From Desulfobacter curvatus DSM 3379 (GTDB lineage: Bacteria; Desulfobacterota; Desulfobacteria; Desulfobacterales; Desulfobacteraceae), in the NCBI RefSeq assembly GCF_000373985.1, contig NZ_KB893068.1, forward strand, positions 62,001 to 126,000: DNA of 64,000 nt. Direction: 5' to 3'. A program made the position numbers and the translations under genes. Numbering within the stretch: position 1 is the first letter of the stretch; each line of letters opens with the position of its first letter. Below, one piece after another: positions 40,918-50,700 of this stretch. The notes beneath the pieces were generated by a model, which was not told the origin of the DNA, ran no database searches, and saw only the letters and a program-made list of their open reading frames with translations.

Positions 40918-42048
40918 TTACTGATCCTGCCTTAATTTGAAAAATTGTTGTTGAAATTCAGGGAATTTGTCTTCCCTTATTGCATGACGCATTTTAGCCA
41001 TAAGATCAAGATAATAATAGAGATTATGAATGGTGTTCAGACGATAGGACAAAAGCTCCCGGGATTTATACAGATGGCGAAGATAGGCCCGGGAGTAGTT
41101 GCGGCAGGTATAACACCCGCAGGTTTCGTCAATGGGGCGTTCGTCTGTTTTGTATTTGGCATTGGGGATATTTACGGTGCCGGTATGGGTAAAAAGCTGG
41201 CCGTTTCTTGCATTTCTGGAGGGCATTACACAGTCAAACATGTCGCACCCCATACCCACCAGGGTTACAAGGTTCTCAGGCGTACCCACCCCCATAATGT
41301 ACCGTGGCTTTTGTGGTGGCAGCAACGGCAGGGTGTGGTCAGCCATCTCATACATCACTTCGGTGGGTTCTCCCACGGAAAGACCGCCAATGGCAAAGCC
41401 GGGAAAATCAATGGCCGTGATCTGTTCGGCGGATAACGAGCGAAGATCTTTGACCATGCCGCCCTGGACAATGCCGAACAGGTTATTGACCGCGCCGTTT
41501 TCCTGCCAGAAGTCAAAGCCTCTTTTCGCCCAGGCCGTGGTCTTGTTCAAGGCGTCAGCCACCTGCTGGTCCGTAGCCGGGTGCCCTTGGCACCAGTCCA
41601 GGGACATCATGATATCCGATCCTAGAATCATCTGGATTTCAACGGCCCGTTCCGGTGAAAAAAAGTGCCGGGAACCGTCAATATGGGATTGAAAATGTAC
41701 CCCTTCATCGGTGAACTTGGCCAGTTTTGCCAAAGAGAAAAACTGGAACCCCCCTGAGTCGGTGAGCATGGGCTTATCCCAGGCCGTAAAGGCGTGAAGC
41801 CCTTTCATGGTTTCAATGACTTCGCAGCCGGGCCTTAAATATAGATGATAGGTATTGCCAAGAATGATCTGGGCCCCGCAATGTTCGAGATCTTCCTTTG
41901 ACACGGCTTTCACCGATCCCACAGTCCCCACGGGCATGAAAATGGGTGTTTCAATAACCCCGTGGTCCGTGGTGATCCGCCCCAAACGGGAGCGGTCCCG
42001 GCCGTCATCTTTTTTACTGTTATCTTTTATCAGGTCAAATGTAAGCAT
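40918..42048 (-). CDS. tgt: Queuine tRNA-ribosyltransferase
   Basis: A 376-residue TIM-barrel enzyme that swaps guanine 34 of GUN-anticodon tRNAs for preQ1. The catalytic and substrate residues are in MLTDSGGFQFFSLAKL and in MGVGTPENLVTLVGMGCDMFDCVMPSRNARNG (quoted in part), where the second Asp is the nucleophile. The zinc site is CGCYTCRNYSRAYLRH at the C-terminus. Length is normal. It follows queA, the next enzyme of the queuosine pathway, with a 96-bp spacer that holds a fragment of repeat family A. Confidence 0.97.
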   Translation of the reverse strand: MLTFDLIKDNSKKDDGRDRSRLGRITTDHGVIETPIFMPVGTVGSVKAVSKEDLEHCGAQIILGNTYHLYLRPGCEVIETMKGLHAFTAWDKPMLTDSGGFQFFSLAKLAKFTDEGVHFQSHIDGSRHFFSPERAVEIQMILGSDIMMSLDWCQGHPATDQQVADALNKTTAWAKRGFDFWQENGAVNNLFGIVQGGMVKDLRSLSAEQITAIDFPGFAIGGLSVGEPTEVMYEMADHTLPLLPPQKPRYIMGVGTPENLVTLVGMGCDMFDCVMPSRNARNGQLFTHTGTVNIPNAKYKTDERPIDETCGCYTCRNYSRAYLRHLYKSRELLSYRLNTIHNLYYYLDLMAKMRHAIREDKFPEFQQQFFKLRQDQ

Positions 42049-42118
42049 CTTTGATGTTTCTTCTATGAAAGTCCAAATTTAGCGACTTTTATGTTTTATT
42101 ATGGGTTGAGATTAGGTG

Positions 42119-42144
42119 TCGAAGACCGGGGCAGCCCATGGCTG
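42119..42144 (-). repeat. Family A repeat fragment
   Basis: AGACCGGGGCAGCCCATGGCTG on the plus strand (first 20 of these bases) matches the minus-strand sequence of copy A4 around stem 1 (AGACC, then CAGCCCATGGCTGT). It lies directly against the queA stop codon. Only stem 1 and a little of stem 2 remain, so it is a relic or a chance match of 14 bases. Confidence 0.45.
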
Positions 42145-43236
42145 TCACTCTATAAACATGGCATCACCATAGCTGAAAAACCGGTACTTCTCAGCCACGG
42201 CAACCTTGTAGGCATCCAAAATCCGTTCCCGGTCATAAAAGGCGGAAATCAGCATGAGCAGCGTGGATTCAGGCAAATGAAAATTGGTGATCATGGCATC
42301 CACGCATTTGAACCGGTAGCCTGGATAGATAAACAGATCGCACCGGCCCTGGCCGGCCGAAATGATGCCGTCATCGTTGGCACAAAACTCCAGGGTCCGC
42401 ACAGAGGTGGTACCCACGGCAATTACCCTGCGGCCGTCCCTGCGGGCCCGGTTAATTTTTTCAGCAGTCTGCTCATCTACAATAAAATATTCCGAATGAA
42501 TCTGATGATCCCGGATATCCGTTACCCGCACCGGTACAAAAGTGCCATACCCAACATGCAGGGTGATTCGGGCCACCTCCACACCTTTTGCAAAAAGCGT
42601 TGCAAGCAGGTCGTTTGTAAAATGAAGCCCGGCCGTGGGTGCTGCCACAGCACCTTCGGCGTTTGCATAAACCGTCTGGTAATCCTGCCGGTCTCTTTGC
42701 TCATCCATTTGTGCAGAGGCGCCTTTGCCCTGCCCCGAATTCTGATCCCGTTTTATATAGGGCGGCAAAGGCATTTTACCTGCTTTTTTTAACCGGGATA
42801 AAAACGCAGTTCCCCCGTCAAAACAGACCACTGAGATCCGGTCCCGATGCTCAATCACTGTGGCCTTGATACCCTGCCCCAACTCAAGCACAGTACCCGG
42901 TTCAGGCCTGCGGGAGGCCCTGATCAGACAATCACACTGAAACCGTCCTGTCTCGGTCAGATGTTTCATACCGGCAGCATAATCAATGATGAGCACCTCT
43001 ACGCGGCCCCCTGTGGGTTTATGGCCTAAAAGCCTTGCCGGCACCACCCGGGTGTCATTGACCACCAGCAGATCACCGGGACGCAGCAGATCAGCGATAT
43101 CAAGAAACCTGCGGTGATTGATGCCGTGGTGCTTGCGCTCCAGGTGCATGAGCCGGGACAGACTTCTGTGTTCACAGGGTGTTTGGGCAATCAAGGATTC
43201 GGGCAAATTATACGCGTAATCAAACAAATTGTACAT
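42145..43236 (-). CDS. queA: S-adenosylmethionine:tRNA ribosyltransferase-isomerase
   Basis: QueA transfers and rearranges the ribose of AdoMet onto preQ1 in tRNA to give epoxyqueuosine. The 363-residue protein has FDYAYNLPESLIAQTPCEHR at the start, DLLVVNDTRVVPARLLGHK, VAAPTAGLHFTNDLL, HVGYGTFVPVR, IAVGTTSVRTLE and TNFHLPESTLLMLISAF, all standard. An insert of about 20 residues (KRDQNSGQGKGASAQMDEQR) sits before the DRQDYQTVYA motif. It lies directly after the DUF2065 gene (shared base) and upstream of tgt. Confidence 0.97.
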   Translation of the reverse strand: MYNLFDYAYNLPESLIAQTPCEHRSLSRLMHLERKHHGINHRRFLDIADLLRPGDLLVVNDTRVVPARLLGHKPTGGRVEVLIIDYAAGMKHLTETGRFQCDCLIRASRRPEPGTVLELGQGIKATVIEHRDRISVVCFDGGTAFLSRLKKAGKMPLPPYIKRDQNSGQGKGASAQMDEQRDRQDYQTVYANAEGAVAAPTAGLHFTNDLLATLFAKGVEVARITLHVGYGTFVPVRVTDIRDHQIHSEYFIVDEQTAEKINRARRDGRRVIAVGTTSVRTLEFCANDDGIISAGQGRCDLFIYPGYRFKCVDAMITNFHLPESTLLMLISAFYDRERILDAYKVAVAEKYRFFSYGDAMFIE

Positions 43237-43427
43237 CAGCCGATCTCCATGGCAAGGTATATTACCCCAAGGCCCGCCAGCATCATAAAGAAGCCAAACC
43301 GCCTCAAGGCGCCTTCGGGCATTTGCAGAATCATCATTACCATCTCCCGCATTTTATTGGGCGAGATGAAATAGGGCAGCCCTTCCACAAACATGACCAT
43401 GCCCATAACACAGAAAAAAAATTTCAT
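43236..43427 (-). CDS. DUF2065 small membrane protein
   Basis: A 63-residue protein with two membrane helices: MKFFFCVMGMVMFVEGLPYFISP and FGFFMMLAGLGVIYLAMEIG (the first is quoted only to show the EGLPY motif). Between them is the conserved PNKMREMVMMILQMPEGALRR. This is the DUF2065 (YjeT-like) family. The start codon has a weak ribosome site. The stop shares a base with the queA start, so the pair is coupled. Function unknown. Confidence 0.88.
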   Translation of the reverse strand: MKFFFCVMGMVMFVEGLPYFISPNKMREMVMMILQMPEGALRRFGFFMMLAGLGVIYLAMEIG

Positions 43428-43568
43428 TGAAAAGCGTTCCTTTTCTTCTTTTATTAGAGGTACCCTTGATTATTAAAAATATCAAGGTTATAAAGGAAGG
43501 CTGTTAAGAACTCAACCCCGGGCATGGGTGTTTTCATGCACCGGGCACCCAAAGGAACCAAATATCAC

Positions 43569-44993
43569 ATGGCATTTGAACCTGTTATCGGACTAGAGGT
43601 CCACGCCCAACTCAAAACCAAGACCAAAATCTTCTGCAACTGTTCAACCGCTTTCGGCAAGGCCCCAAACGCCAATACCTGCCCGGTATGCACAGGCATG
43701 CCCGGGGTTTTACCGGTACTGAATAAACAGGCCGTTACCTTTGCCATCAAGGCCGGCCTTGCCACCAACTGCACCATCAACCGGGAAAGCCGGTTTGACA
43801 GAAAAAATTATTTCTACCCGGATCTTCCCAAGGGGTATCAGATCTCCCAGTTTGCCAAGCCCATTGCCGAACACGGCTTTCTGGATATTGAAGCGGATGA
43901 AAAGGAAATACGCATCGGCATCACCCGCATTCACATGGAAGAAGATGCCGGAAAGCTGATCCACGATCCCTTGCGGGGAAAAAGCATGGTCGACCTGAAC
44001 AGAACAGGGGTTCCCCTCATTGAAATTGTCAGTGAACCCGACCTTCGCACGGCGGCCCAGGCTGGTGCATACCTTAGAAAACTGCACGCCATTTTAAAGT
44101 ATATTGACGTGTGTGACGGCAACATGGAGCAAGGCTCATTCAGATGCGACGCCAACGTCTCCCTGCGGCCCGTGGGGCAGGAAGAATTCGGCACCCGCAC
44201 CGAGCTTAAAAACCTGAACTCCTTTAAAAATGTGGAAAAAGCCATCCTGTACGAAATCCAGCGCCAGACCTATGTACTTGAAGAAGGGGGACAAGTCATC
44301 CAGGAGACCCGTCTGTGGGATCCTGACAAAAGCCGCACCGCATCCATGCGGGGTAAGGAAGAGGCCCACGATTACAGATATTTCCCGGACCCCGATCTTG
44401 TGCCGCTCATTGTGGATGATGCCTGGATACAGGACGTGCGTGCCGGCATGCCGGAATTGCCCGATGAAAAAAAACAACGGTTTATAGAGGATTATGGGCT
44501 GTCTGAATATGATGCCGGTGTTTTAACCGCCAGTCTGGACATGGCCAATTTTTTTGAAAACACGGTTAAGCCGCTGAAAAACATCAAGCAGGCCGCCAAC
44601 TGGATCATGACCACATTCATGGCCATGCTCAACGCCAAAGGCATTGAAATCAATGAATCACCCGTTGACGCCGTTGGGTTTTCAAAACTTCTTGGACTTC
44701 TGGAATCCTCCCGGATTAATGCCAATGCCGCCAAAACGGTTTTTGAGCAGATGGTTGAAACCGGGAAAGATCCCGAATCCATCGTCAAAGAAAAAGGCCT
44801 TGAACAAGTATCAGACCAGGGCGAACTTGAAGCAATGGTGGATGAAATAATTAAGGAAAACCCGAAAGAAGCTGACGCTTACAGGAATGGAAAAACCAAG
44901 CTGTTCAGCTTTTTCATGGGGCAGGTCATGAAAAAGACCCGGGGCAAGGCAGACCCCAAAGTGGTCACGCCCATGCTCAAATCAAAACTGTAA
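43569..44993 (+). CDS. gatB: Aspartyl/glutamyl-tRNA amidotransferase subunit B
   Basis: GatB binds and phosphorylates mischarged Glu-tRNA(Gln) or Asp-tRNA(Asn) so that GatA can amidate it. The 474-residue protein has FEPVIGLEVHAQLKTKTK at the N-terminus, CPVCTGMPGVLPV (with other zinc cysteines in FCNCSTAF), YFYPDLPKGYQISQ, HMEEDAGKL, DLNRTGVPLIEIVSEPD and the C-terminal tail domain. The start at 43569 is chosen over 43524 because the family begins at this Met; AAAGGA lies about 12 bases upstream. gatA and gatC are not adjacent. The gene stands alone, upstream of a periplasmic protein. Confidence 0.96.
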   Translation: MAFEPVIGLEVHAQLKTKTKIFCNCSTAFGKAPNANTCPVCTGMPGVLPVLNKQAVTFAIKAGLATNCTINRESRFDRKNYFYPDLPKGYQISQFAKPIAEHGFLDIEADEKEIRIGITRIHMEEDAGKLIHDPLRGKSMVDLNRTGVPLIEIVSEPDLRTAAQAGAYLRKLHAILKYIDVCDGNMEQGSFRCDANVSLRPVGQEEFGTRTELKNLNSFKNVEKAILYEIQRQTYVLEEGGQVIQETRLWDPDKSRTASMRGKEEAHDYRYFPDPDLVPLIVDDAWIQDVRAGMPELPDEKKQRFIEDYGLSEYDAGVLTASLDMANFFENTVKPLKNIKQAANWIMTTFMAMLNAKGIEINESPVDAVGFSKLLGLLESSRINANAAKTVFEQMVETGKDPESIVKEKGLEQVSDQGELEAMVDEIIKENPKEADAYRNGKTKLFSFFMGQVMKKTRGKADPKVVTPMLKSKL

Positions 44994-45007
44994 AAAGGGA
45001 AAAGCAA

Positions 45008-45646
45008 ATGAAAAAAGCGCGTACTTTTATGAAAGCGATGATAACCGTTTTTATATTTAGCGGATTGATATGTCCATATACGGCCTTTGCCAGCACCCCT
45101 GAAACCCTTGCAGTTCTCTCCTTTGACATCAATGCCGATCAGAATAAGAATCTGGAGTACCTTAAAAAAGGCATCTCAACCATGCTCTATTCCAGGCTCA
45201 CCTGCCCTGAAAAAGTTGCCGTTGTGCCCCCCAAAAAGATGGCGTCCATTGAAGCGGAATTAAAAGAATTTTCCGGCAGTAAACTGGTCCATCAGGCTGC
45301 CCGGAAAACCGGATCCAGATATGTGCTTTACGGCACCATCACCAGCCTTGCAGGTTCATTCAGCATTGACGCCAAGGTGTTTGACACAACTGAAAAGCAA
45401 TATATGGCTTTTTTTGAACAATCCAAGAACAGTGACGACCTGATCAAAAAGGTGGACCGCATTGCCGCTGCCATAAACCATAAAGTTTTCAACCGTACGA
45501 CGGTCACCTGGGAACAGATGGAACAGGAGAAACAGAAGAAACTCAATGAGTTAAAAAACCAGAATCCGGAAAACCTTATGCGGGTACCCACCGGGTGGCA
45601 ACGCGAAGAAAAAATTGGCTGGAAAGTCTGGAAATATCTGTTCTAA
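45008..45646 (+). CDS. Periplasmic protein with FlgO/TolB-N-like domain
   Basis: A 212-residue secreted protein. The signal segment is FMKAMITVFIFSGLICPY, with cleavage near TAFAS. The next domain, ETLAVLSFDINADQNKNLEYLKKGISTMLYSRL (shortened here), AVVPPKKMASI and GSRYVLYGTITSLAGSFSIDAKVFD, resembles the CsgG/FlgO/TolB N-terminal fold. The C-terminus is a charged helix (EQMEQEKQKKLNELKNQ) and ends in WKVWKYLF. FlgO-like proteins sit in the outer membrane near the flagellum, and flagellar genes lie next to it, though on the other strand. A family B hairpin begins 4 bp after the stop. Confidence 0.72.
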   Translation: MKKARTFMKAMITVFIFSGLICPYTAFASTPETLAVLSFDINADQNKNLEYLKKGISTMLYSRLTCPEKVAVVPPKKMASIEAELKEFSGSKLVHQAARKTGSRYVLYGTITSLAGSFSIDAKVFDTTEKQYMAFFEQSKNSDDLIKKVDRIAAAINHKVFNRTTVTWEQMEQEKQKKLNELKNQNPENLMRVPTGWQREEKIGWKVWKYLF

Positions 45647-45649
45647 ATA

Positions 45650-45729
45650 GTGTCTGAACCAAAACCTGTGTTTGGACGAAAAGTTGCCCAGGTGCAACGC
45701 CGCAGATGGGCAAATTTTCGTCCAAATAC
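45650..45729. repeat. Family B long hairpin element, copy B2
   Basis: Two 23-base arms (45668-45690 and 45707-45729) pair with two weak positions; they begin GTGTTTGGACGAAAAG as in B1. The loop GTGCAACGCCGCAGA matches B1. AATAGTGTCTGAACC precedes the arms 4 bp after the stop codon at 45646. The element lies between convergent genes and ends 4 bp before the flgL stop, so it is placed to terminate both. Confidence 0.75.
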
Positions 45730-45732
45730 GAA

Positions 45733-47685
45733 TTACATGTAATCCACCAGACTTACGCCCATAACAGAGGATGTCGAACTTAACGCCGCTTGATAAACGG
45801 TCTGGGCGGATTTAAGATTCATAATGGCTTCCACGGTATCTGCATCCCGGACCGTGGAAAGTTGGCTGGTCAATGTCAAATCCGTATCCGTGATGGTGGA
45901 TTCGGTGGTGATTGTACTGTCGTAAATGGTACCCACAGTCGACATGCTTGAGGTGAGACTTTCATAATGATTTTCCAGCCGGGTCATGGCCCGCTGAATG
46001 CCGTCCACATCGTCATTCTCCAAAGCCGATTTCAAATCAAAAATCGTATCCCAGATACTCCAGGTGGCCTCTTTACCTTCCACAGGAGCGGATGAAACAT
46101 CTTGGTCACCAAAACCAAGATCAGATTTTGCACTGGAGTCACTATTTGTGCCCGATGAGAAGAGCAATTCAAAGGATTCAAGCCGGCGGCCCGTATCAAG
46201 ATCCTCGCTGATGGTAAATCTTTTGCTGTCTTCATCATATTCAACCGAGTAGTTAACCCGGTTGCCGTTTTCAGCAGATGCGGTTTCAAGGGCTTTTTCC
46301 ACGGCCTCGGCATAGGATTCACCGTCTGCGTAAGAAGCACCGTCTTCTAAGGTGGCTGTCAACTGTACACTGGTTTCACCGTCCCTTGTGGTTTCTGTGA
46401 AATCAATGGTGTTGTTTACTCCCGGCACCACGGTAACGATCCCTGACACCGGCGTAATCCCGGATACCGGCGAAAGCATTGTGGTTTGAAAATCAAACCC
46501 AAGATCCGGCAAAATACTTGCATTTTCATACCCTTGGGTAATGTCAAAGGAGATGGCAGTACCCTCTTCCGGGGTTTCATTCAGATCGACAGCAATATCA
46601 AACGCACCGTCACCATCCACATCTATTTCTATGGTTTGGCCGTTGGCGTCAATTTCGGCAGCAAGCCCGTATCCGGGATCATTGGTAACCTTCCAGGTGC
46701 CGTCTTCGGTGTAAGTCAACGTTAAGGGTTCTGAGCCGTCATCCGGGGTGTATTCGGTCAGGGATGCGTCGTTTATAATTTGAATTTCAACGTCGTTAAA
46801 ATCCTGGTTGGCGGCTTCAAAATTGACAATCCTGGCGGTTTCGGTCTGAACGTTCTCAAAAGTTACGGTAGTGGTGGTATCACTACCGTCTGTACCAATG
46901 GAAAAGGTGTTGGTTTTTTCATCATATCCCACCTCATAAACGACACCGTATCCATATTCTTCAGAGGCCTCATTCAATGTATCTTCAACAACAGCCGCAA
47001 GTTCTTCTTTGCTGTAAGTACCGCTGGTAATCGTCGCCTCAATTGTCAAAATATTATCTTCTCCGGCACCGGGATCTTCGGTGAAAATGATCTGGTGATT
47101 GGTGGTATCGACGATGATTTTATCTTCATAGAACAGGTCACTGCCACAACAGTCCAGGGATATGGTGGTGTTCTTTGAAATGCTGATGTTTACTTTTTCA
47201 CTGCTGCCATTATAGGTTACGCTGGTGGGATTATCATCATCGTCATAGGTAAAAGGCGTTGTCTGGTTGTCATCACCGCCGAAGACATACCCGCCATACG
47301 CATCCGTATTGGCAAGATCCAGAAGGCCGTCAAGATACACCTGCATGCTCTCTGCAGCGTCGGATCTCTCCTGGTAAGAGGCAGAAGCATTGGCCAAAGA
47401 CGAGGATAACAGTTTCATCTCAGCCAACTGATCCGCCATGGCGTCCAGGGCTGTTTCAGCCGTGGTCAGCACGTTTTGGGCCTGATCCACATTCACCTGA
47501 TACTGGTCAAATGCAGCCAGGTCGGAATTGATGGTGAGCACCTGTTTCATACCCGTTGGGTCATCAGAGGCGGAACTGATTTTCAGATTATTGGATACGA
47601 CGTTATTGGCATCGTTCAAATCAGAGGTGAGCCGTCCAAGCTGGTATGTGGCCTGTTTGTATATGCTTATGGTTGCGACTCTCAT
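45733..47685 (-). CDS. flgL: Flagellar hook-filament junction protein FlgL (enlarged)
   Basis: FlgL (HAP3) joins hook to filament and is exported. The terminal flagellin-like coiled coils are clear: RVATISIYKQATYQLGRLTS with SDDPTGMKQVLTI at the N-terminus and VEAIMNLKSAQTVYQAALSS at the C-terminus. At 650 residues it is about twice the normal length. The extra central part (140-530) contains two copies of a module (188-280 and 423-525) also found in FliD, and one copy (297-383) of a module found in FlgK and FlgE. Last gene of flgD-flgE-flgN-flgK-flgL. AGGAGG precedes the start. Confidence 0.93.
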   Translation of the reverse strand: MRVATISIYKQATYQLGRLTSDLNDANNVVSNNLKISSASDDPTGMKQVLTINSDLAAFDQYQVNVDQAQNVLTTAETALDAMADQLAEMKLLSSSLANASASYQERSDAAESMQVYLDGLLDLANTDAYGGYVFGGDDNQTTPFTYDDDDNPTSVTYNGSSEKVNISISKNTTISLDCCGSDLFYEDKIIVDTTNHQIIFTEDPGAGEDNILTIEATITSGTYSKEELAAVVEDTLNEASEEYGYGVVYEVGYDEKTNTFSIGTDGSDTTTTVTFENVQTETARIVNFEAANQDFNDVEIQIINDASLTEYTPDDGSEPLTLTYTEDGTWKVTNDPGYGLAAEIDANGQTIEIDVDGDGAFDIAVDLNETPEEGTAISFDITQGYENASILPDLGFDFQTTMLSPVSGITPVSGIVTVVPGVNNTIDFTETTRDGETSVQLTATLEDGASYADGESYAEAVEKALETASAENGNRVNYSVEYDEDSKRFTISEDLDTGRRLESFELLFSSGTNSDSSAKSDLGFGDQDVSSAPVEGKEATWSIWDTIFDLKSALENDDVDGIQRAMTRLENHYESLTSSMSTVGTIYDSTITTESTITDTDLTLTSQLSTVRDADTVEAIMNLKSAQTVYQAALSSTSSVMGVSLVDYM

Positions 47686-47749
47686 GGCGGACCTCCTATA
47701 GGATCTGTGTTATGAATTGATCCAAAAAAAATTAAATCTTTAAAAAAAA

Positions 47750-50700
47750 TCAACGCGTTGCAAGTATAGCGTCATACATTTCCTGCACCATTGTCAGCAA
47801 CTTAGCTGCGGCAAGATACGCCTGTTGCTGGGCTGTCAGGTTAATCATTTCTTCATCCAGGGAGACGGCTGATATTGAATCCCGCTGCTCAGTGAGCTGA
47901 AACGCCAGAGTTTCGGAATATTCCAAAGCGGAATCAATGCCGGCCGCTGTAGCCCCGATGGTAGAGACCAGAGAGGCCTGGTAATCATCCAGCGAGGTGG
48001 CGGTTACCGTAATCGTAACACCCTCTCCCCTGGTATATGTATACGATTTCATGTCTACACTGTCGTACCGGGTTTCAGCCATGGCCAAGGCATTGGTGTT
48101 GTCGCTGGAGGCAAGCTCGAAGGTTTCCGTATCCATGATGCCTGACGCCAGCAAATCTCCGTCGGACACCACGTCATTGACACTAATCGTTGATGCGCCC
48201 GTTCCGGTAAAAAAAGTATTCACCCCAAGGGCTGCGGCAACCCCACTGTCCCCGTCTTCATTTCCTGCAAAGGCATAGGACAGATCATCCGCGTCCTTGG
48301 ATTCCAAATCCATGCGTATATACCCGTCACCGGAAACAGACTTGTCAAAGGCGATTTCAATATCCCCCACACCGTCTCCGTCCAGATCAATCTGAAACCC
48401 GTCATCATCACCGCCTTCCGGAATAATAGAGATGGTGCTGCCTGTGGGGTCGTTTGCAACACGCCAGGTGCCGTTTGTGCGCTTAAATTCAAGAGATTCG
48501 GCTTCAAATTCAAGGGCGCTGTAGTTTAACACCGTAATCTCAAAATTTTCTTCGTCAATGTTGTCACTGCCCGAACAGGTTACGTTTTCAATGGCGCAAT
48601 AGTCATCACTGGTATTAAATTTAATGGTATTGTCTTTTGTAACTGAAGCCGTCACGCCGCCTGCGCTTCGATTAAACTCATCGGCAAAGGAGTCAAGGGT
48701 CCAGTGCCAGTCCGAAAGGGTTTGCAGGGTATTCCCGGTGGCATCGGCCACGGCTTTACCATTTTCATCCGTGGTGACATAAAAAACATCGCCGTTCACA
48801 AGGGTGCCGCTGTCAAAGGCTATGGTCATGCCGTCCACTTCCACAATGATCTGGGAATTCTCATCCTCATTGCCTTCCAGTTTAATGGTGCCTGAATCGG
48901 TTTCAGACTTCCATTCGATCACCACATCGTCTTCATTATCCGGCAGGGTGCCGCCGGAAATAACTGTAAACTCATAAGTATCATCGACACTTGCAGCCTT
49001 TCCTGTAACCGAGCCGAGAAGAATATCGGCTTGGCCGTCGTCATCAGTATTGATCCGAAGGGTGTTTCCGGCGACAAGGCTGCCATCGGATATTTCAAAA
49101 CTTAAGGTTGTTTTCCCGTCTTCAATGATTTCCACCACGCCGGATTCATCAATGTCAACATATCCGTCCTCGCCGGTGGAGTTGCCGCTACTGTCCAGAA
49201 TTTCCCAGTAAATAATGGCAGGATCACTAAACGTGACGGCTGTAGTAGAATCTTTTGTATTTGAGAGGATATCATTTTCCGGCGATTCACTGCCGGACCC
49301 GGTACCTGTGGATACGCTTAACTCGGCATTGCCACCTGTGAAATTGGAAATTTCGATGGCATCTTCGTCTTCGTCGTCTATTTTCACAATGGTGACGGAT
49401 GTGCCGTTCTTGATGACCTCATAGCATCCCGGGGCCTGGGCTTCCAGACCAGTTGCTGGGTCCGTCAAAGCAAGGTATAGCTGCAGGGCCTGATCTTCAT
49501 CCGTGACCCCGGATGGGGCCGTGTATGTTATAAAGTTGTCATCCACTTCAAAATAGATAACTTCACCATCAAAATCTTTATAACCGTCACTCCCACCGAG
49601 AGTGATCATACTGGTTCCGGACACTGGTGTTCCGGTGGCACCGAACAAAGCGGCAGTGGATTTCTCATCCGAACTGATTTCCATACCTGGATCCATGATA
49701 ATGGTCAGGGAACCGGTGATTGCCACGGCATCGCTTGTTCCATTTGTCAAAGATTGCATTTCGGAGCCACTGGCATCCAAGGAAACGGATAGTATATCTC
49801 CGGCATTGGCATTGAATTCGTAAATTCCGATAGTGGCACCTGACGCACTTTCAATGGAGTTGCCGTCCACGGCCAGATCCGTGTTCTGGTTGGTCTCATT
49901 AATGGATTCCACCGCGGCCTTAAGCGCATCTTCAAACTGTTCGTCAATATTTTGAGAAACGTCCCGAATAAAACTGACATCCTCCATCACCCCGTCAACA
50001 TACAGTGTAAATTCCACGACATCTCCATCGCCTGCCGATATACCAGAGAGGCCAAAATAGGCAGACGTCGCGGATGCATAGGCAGCTATGCCCTCTATGT
50101 CGGAAAGTTCTTCAGCAATGTCGGCAGCGGACCGGATGGCTCCGGCCCCACGGTCTGAAATCTCCAGGGTCTGGGTGTCGGAACCGTTGGTAATGGTAAG
50201 GGTCTGTTCAGCCAGTGCCTTATCCAGGGCAGCGTAAATATCTGAATCTTTGGATACACCGCCCAGAAACTCGCCGCTGGACTGCACCACGGTTTTGCTT
50301 CCCAGGGTTCCCTCATCAATAACGGTGAGTTCATAAATGCTGTTATCCTCGCCGGATCCGGTGATATTGGAGATTTCAGATGTGGAGATGGACATATCCA
50401 CGGTCGCGGTCTGGTATTCCGACGTTGTGTCCGTGGCATCCTGGATCACCATGGAAAAATCCTTGGTGTAATCAATCTCATCTCCGTAGTATAAACTATC
50501 AAAGGTCCCGCTATTCCCGGCCTCGTAAGTTCCTTCCAGGACGCCTGAAAAATAGGTCTGCCCCGCCCCTTGGGAGTGCTGATAGTTCAGGGTCCAGATC
50601 AGGTTGGCTGCAAGTTCATTGAATTCAGCCTGGGTTTCGGGAATAGCCACATCCCTGACCTCAAGCCATCCGGCAATGGCACCGCCGGAGATATCATCGG

